64,000 bases of DNA, from positions 43,232,569 through 43,296,568 of the forward strand of contig NC_088776.1 in assembly GCF_954871325.1 (NCBI RefSeq), written 5' to 3'. Both the position numbers and the translations under genes were made by a program. Positions 48,401-54,400 of this stretch are shown in pieces. Below the pieces are notes generated by a model. The model saw nothing but the letters and a program-made list of their open reading frames with translations. It did not search any database and was not told where the DNA came from. This DNA comes from Gordionus sp. m RMFG-2023. Its lineage: Eukaryota > Nematomorpha > Gordioida > Chordodea > Parachordodidae. Numbering within the stretch: the stretch's first letter is position 1; each line of letters starts with the position of its first letter.

Positions 48401-51400
48401 TGCAGGGCTTAAAAAATATGGGTGAGATCGGTGTTTTTTGGCTTTGACTGGTAATACTTTGAGCACTATTTTTGTGACATTTTTCTGAATTTTCATGTCG
48501 ATGACCCAATAATCCATTGGCCACAAAGTCATCCGTGAGGTCTCCTCTATGTATATTCCTGACTTTTGAAGATTCATTATAACCGCCGTTCGGCGGGGTG
48601 GCAATATTACTACTATTGTTAGAGTTTCTTGGGATACCTCGAGTTGTTCTACCAAAATAATCGGGGAAGGTATGGTTGAAAATATTATCGTTGGAAATGC
48701 TATTAATGTTGGCGATCGGTGGGTTAGGCGGCATTCTCCTGTCCCATTTTTCGAAAAATTGACGATAATAAAAAGCAGCAGCCATTTGTTGATAAAGTAT
48801 CATGTTATCGGCGTTTGATGGGTTCATCATAGCGGACGTATCAAGATACGTTTTGTGTGGAGTATGTTGAGATCTTTTGTCATCGTGAGACTCGGTTTTG
48901 CAGCTGAGCGAACCGGAATAATGATCGCTCAAGCTGTTACGCGTGGACGTTGTTTCTTTCGTGGGAAACGATTTGGTCGAAAGGGTTACAGGGCTCGATA
49001 AATTAAAATTATTAAGTTCGCTTAAAGAGCGAAAACTGTTGACACTATTATGGGTCACATAGCCTTCGAAGCTGCACTGTTTCTGGCTAAGTTTTGTAGA
49101 ATGGCTAGATAAAAATATATTATGATCTTGGTTTGATTTAGGAGATTCGGGTTTCACCTTTTCGACCCTACACTTGTTTATATCTTCATAAATTTTTGCG
49201 TTGTTATAATTAAAGTTAAAAATGTCGGGCGGAGGTGAATTATGATTAAGTAGACGCGGCGTCGAAGGATCTAGTGTATTTTTTTGTTTTTATTTTTCAA
49301 AGAGGTATAATCACAAATTATTGGCTTTGTGATAACCATTTTATCGTATTAAGGTACAAAAAATTGAACTAATAAATGTTTTTTTAAAAAAACACCGTGA
49401 CTTCTTATAAATGATAACATTAAAGTAAATGATTTCTATTCAAGAAAATTTCAAAATTTATGATAATTCATTAAATAGGATTGTCATAAACAACTTCTTT
49501 TTTTTTACCTCTTCGAATTATTTTCTCTAAATAATTAATAAAAATAATTATAGATATAATATAATTTATAAACACTTTGTATAAGTCATAAAAATATATA
49601 TAACTGTAACAGGACTATATAGTTAAGGACATTATAAATATTATAAAAATAATATAATATGGTTTCATAAATGTATACAATCGACGTTTTTATATTTTAA
49701 ATAACGAAAAGAAAAAGAGAGAAAAAAACATACAAATCATATGATAAACACATATAAGGGAACCGCGATAAAACAGATATTATATTTTAAAGAGCTAGTC
49801 TAAAAAAATAAATTTCAATTCATGAAATTTAATTTTAATTTAAAAAAAATAAAAAGGAGTATATAACTGAGCAGTAGTATCTCTTTTACTAATTATCAAT
49901 AAATAATGCTCTTTTTGAATTTTGTTTTTTATTTAATAACTAATTATACAAAATATTTGTTTAAGAATATAAAAAAGATTTTTATCTCAATTTTAATTTA
50001 AATACAAAACTAATTGCCAAAAAAATTTAATTGTTTAATTGCTAAAAATAAAAATCCTATAATTTATACTAATGTGCATATTATATTGCCACATAAATTC
50101 CTTTATTACAACGGAGAAGTAGGATATCATATTATAGTTAAAATCCAGATGGTTTTAAAATATATAAGATTTCGGGAAAACTCAATAATTATATATGTTG
50201 TAATATGGATATTTAATTACAAATAATTAAATTTCATTTTTAAAAAAAGGTTAGAATATATTTTCTCACATAAATATATTTTCCTTTAGATAATGATTAG
50301 TAGATTGATTTTTAATTTCTTATCCTCTCTATTAAAACTAACTCTTATATTAGAAACAAAATTGTAACCTTTTCCTCGTAAAAAAAAATAAGTAGCGGTA
50401 TTGCTAAAAGATATTTTTAAAAGTAACTAGTTATATTTTCTAGTTATATCCTCAAAAAAGTAAATAATTATAATCAAATTAAAAGTAGCTAATTACATTG
50501 CAAATTACTATCTTAAATAATTTATATAAATCATTTTAATATAATTTTTCTTTAATATATAAATAAATTTAGCGATTAACAAATTTTGATCAAAAGAACC
50601 TTAATAAAAATACTTATTTAAATAAAGAAAAATTTCCCCATATATTAATTACTTTTTTATAAAAATTTGAGCTTAAATTTTTTATTAAACTAAATAAACT
50701 ATTTTTAAAATCGGTGTTAAAGGCTTGTCCATTTTTTCACAAAAGTAAACCTCCCTAGACTAAAATGTTATATAGGAGGGCTTGAAATAAGTGCAACAAT
50801 ATATTTAATAAACAGTCATTTTAAATTTGGGAAATATCTTATAAAGAAGTATCGATTATTCAATTCTGATCTTAGACAGGAGGCAAAAATTATAATATTA
50901 GTTACCGGTATTTTTTTCACAAAAATATAAATAGTTACTTTTACATATAATTAGTTACTTTAACAACATTAATAAGTAGTTTTATATACCTTGAACTAGA
51001 GATCGGGAGGCAAATTTTTAACCTGCCTTAAAAAAATTAAATAATGGTCAGGTGAGTAAATAATTTCTTAAGGTATAAAATATTTAATGGGCGGAGTGGT
51101 AGGGCAAGCTTATATTTATTAAAATCAATTTGTTATTTCAAAATTTTGCAAATATTTAAATGAGATAACAATCAAACCAAGCCAACTAACAAATTTATTT
51201 GTAAACAACGGGCGGGTAACATACCATTTTATCATTGTGAGAAGGGGAAGCTGTCGGATGAAACCAGCTTGTTGCAAACCTTTAATTTTAATCAGACAAA
51301 CTAACAAAAATAAGTTATAGGAAATCATGTAAATCAGCTGATTTAACAGCTTCTAATTTATTTTTTACTGGGTTTGATCCCGAATAGAGAATAATTGGTT

Positions 51401-54400
51401 AATAATTTGTTAATATATTCCCTAATTTAATTTGCAAAAAATATTATTTAAAAAAATAATAAACCATTGATCTGAGCGTTGCTAATTTTTAGAGAAGCAT
51501 TTTCATGTTTAATGGCTTTGTTTTTTTCCATGACTAACATTTCCAAAGATTTTTCCTTTTCTGTGTTTGGAGAGATATTTGATTCCACTTGTTGCTCGTT
51601 AAATTCCATCGATTTAAGGATGCTTTAGAAAACGTGATAATTTATATAATTTTACAATAACGTGATTATCAACAAAAAAATATAGATATTTAGACAGGGT
51701 CTGCAAGGAAGATATATGATTTATTTTTAAAATAAATTATTTTAATAATAATCAATTGGTAGCTGCTAAAACTCTTTGACGATATTTTAGATTGAGAAAT
51801 TATTAACAAGAATTATATATATATATATAAAGCTCGTTATTTTTTACCAATAAATAATGAATAATGGGGCGTAAAATTTTCTGATTTTAGTGAATTGGAT
51901 TGAAACAGTTATTAAAAAAAATCAGTTATATAAAATACTTAAGTTCTCTTTTCATAATATGGTAGTCTCCCATAGAAGATAATCTTTCCTCCAATATCTC
52001 TAAAGCTTTGGCCTTAAGCATAATTTCCTCTTGTAGTTGAGCAATTTTTGAGCCCGTGTCTCGTTCGAGATCGATAAAATTATCCTTGTAATCCTTCATT
52101 TCACCCATCAACCGGGTTATCTATAGGGTTTAAAAAATAAATAGAATATCAATAAGCGATAAAATATATTTGTCAAAAATTTTAAAAAATATCTTTTGAA
52201 ATAGTTCAAATGGACAATCCATGTCAATGCTGAAGTCAGCTGTAGTCAATGTCATTGGCTGAAGTAGACTCTCAAAGGCATTTCAATGGGGGACTTCAAT
52301 GTATGCACACTTTTTAATGTATTTTAGTGAATGAATCGTCAGCCTAATATATTAATGTCATTGAGTTTAAATATTAACATTTTTTTGATAAATAGGATTA
52401 ACAAATTTAAATTTATCGATAGATACATGAATATCTATCTCATCTGAATTTTTTTAAAAAATGCATTCCAAATGCATCCTTATTAACAGTGCATTACTAT
52501 TGCATCGTCTATTTTTATAATCACAATTGATTCGTAATAGTTTACTAATTAAAAAAAGTATTAATGAAACTTCGATATCCTTTAAGTCCAGTTCTCTATC
52601 CATTTGAGATCTCAAGGAATTGATTTCATTATTAAATTCGGCTATTCTTTCATTATCGTCAAAGGTTTTGCCATTTCCTTGTCCCACTTTCAAATTTCGA
52701 TTTTCCATTTCGGAAGCCTCAACTTTATGCGTGAGATTTTCGATATCGTTCGCTAATAGGTCTATTTCACTATTCCTGCAAATTTATTCATTTTTAAAGA
52801 AAGTTTAGTTTAGACAAGACAGAATTTGTTTTGATTTTTATTATTTAGTTCAATTTTCATATCGAATAATAAACAAGATTTTATGGAGCAATTGTTACAA
52901 ACTTTAAGCAATATATCAAAATAACATTTGCAAATTTAAAATGGAAAACGTAAAATGATATAAATTAACATTTCTAATTGTTTGTTTTTAGCAATAAACA
53001 ATTAAAGCTCGATATCCATATTTTCGAGGTTCGAACCTATTCGAAAAATAAATTTGTCCGACCGATTTGATTTTTTTGTAGGAATAAATTTTAAATCAAG
53101 GTCCTGAACGCTTACAAGAAAATATCTGTTCGCGTCTCATCAACATGAGTTTGGTCGGGGATTCAGGCTGGATTCATAGATAGACTTGATCAGACACGAT
53201 TTAACAGCTGATCGATTTTTAAAACCACTTTATGAGAACAACTTTTCTTTGTTAATATTAATTTTATTTTAAATTTTATTCTTGATAATAATTCTAAAAA
53301 TGATTGATTCTAATAAAGAAAAATGGATTCGATCCGCTGTTGAATTGTGTCGGATCGGATCCCATTATGAACCCAGCTCATATTCGAACTTGGATCGGCG
53401 CATATAGATCTCTAGAACGAGAGTGGGGCCCAATATTTTACTAAGGAACAGCCGACTCAAAATTTTTGAAATTTTCTAGAAATATATTTCTGGCATGTTT
53501 TTATTTTTTATATTTAAAAAACTGATTTCTTCTTTCGATAAAGTTTCAAAAGTTTGCGAATACCATTTTCTGATATTTTTGGCACAGACTAGTTGTGAAG
53601 AATTTTTTAATGTTTTTATTCAAAAACAACAACAAAACAAATAGCGTCATCTATAGAGAACTTGACTATTCTCAAGATTTCAGAAAAACCCAATTTTTTT
53701 CCGTATTTAAATATAAAAGTAAAATAGAATATTAGCATCATAAATTATAGCCTGTTCAATATATATAAGAAATTTTTTTCGCGGAAATTACAAAAAATAT
53801 ATTTTCCAATATTAGGGGTAACTTTTTCAACAATTAATTTCAATTAATGGGTGATTCTTTAAATCAAGATCACGTCTACCCTATACTTTGAACGTCCATA
53901 ACTCCGGATCTAGGAAATCCTGACTAATTCCACATAGAATGATCCGATCTCTGGTTCGAACCTAGATAGGTCATAGATACTGGGTCAGACGAGGTGGAGG
54001 GGGAGAAAGCCAAAAATTTTATAAATTTAGGTACCACAAAAAGCCTCATAATAAGGAGAGGGGCCCATATTGGGTGGGAGGGGGGGGGGGGGTGATCAAG
54101 ACTTTTATCTATTCGAACTCTTAAAATATAATGCGCTTCCATTTTTTAAATATAACTCAGAATTGTGAACTCTCATGAATTTTAATTTAGGAACATTAAT
54201 CCATAATTTATATACTTGGCCAACATGTCTTCGTCGTATTTGTTCTTAAGTTCGAACAATTGAGCGTTTATGGAATCGAAAGAGCCTCTCAAGTTGTTTA
54301 TTTCGCATTTCAGTCTTTCTATCGTGTCATTGAGTGATTCTTTTTCAGTTAAAAGTTGAGTTTCCCGATCAGTGAAAGATTTAGCCATCTCTTCTTGAAT

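Noticed and set aside
47812-48655. Alternative open frames overlapping the large Cux exon on both strands.
   Set aside because: Shadows of the 1381-bp exon.
52200-52320. Short patch of TCAATG-like repeats (caatgtcattggctgaag) considered as a MITE.
   Set aside because: No terminal repeats or target duplication visible.
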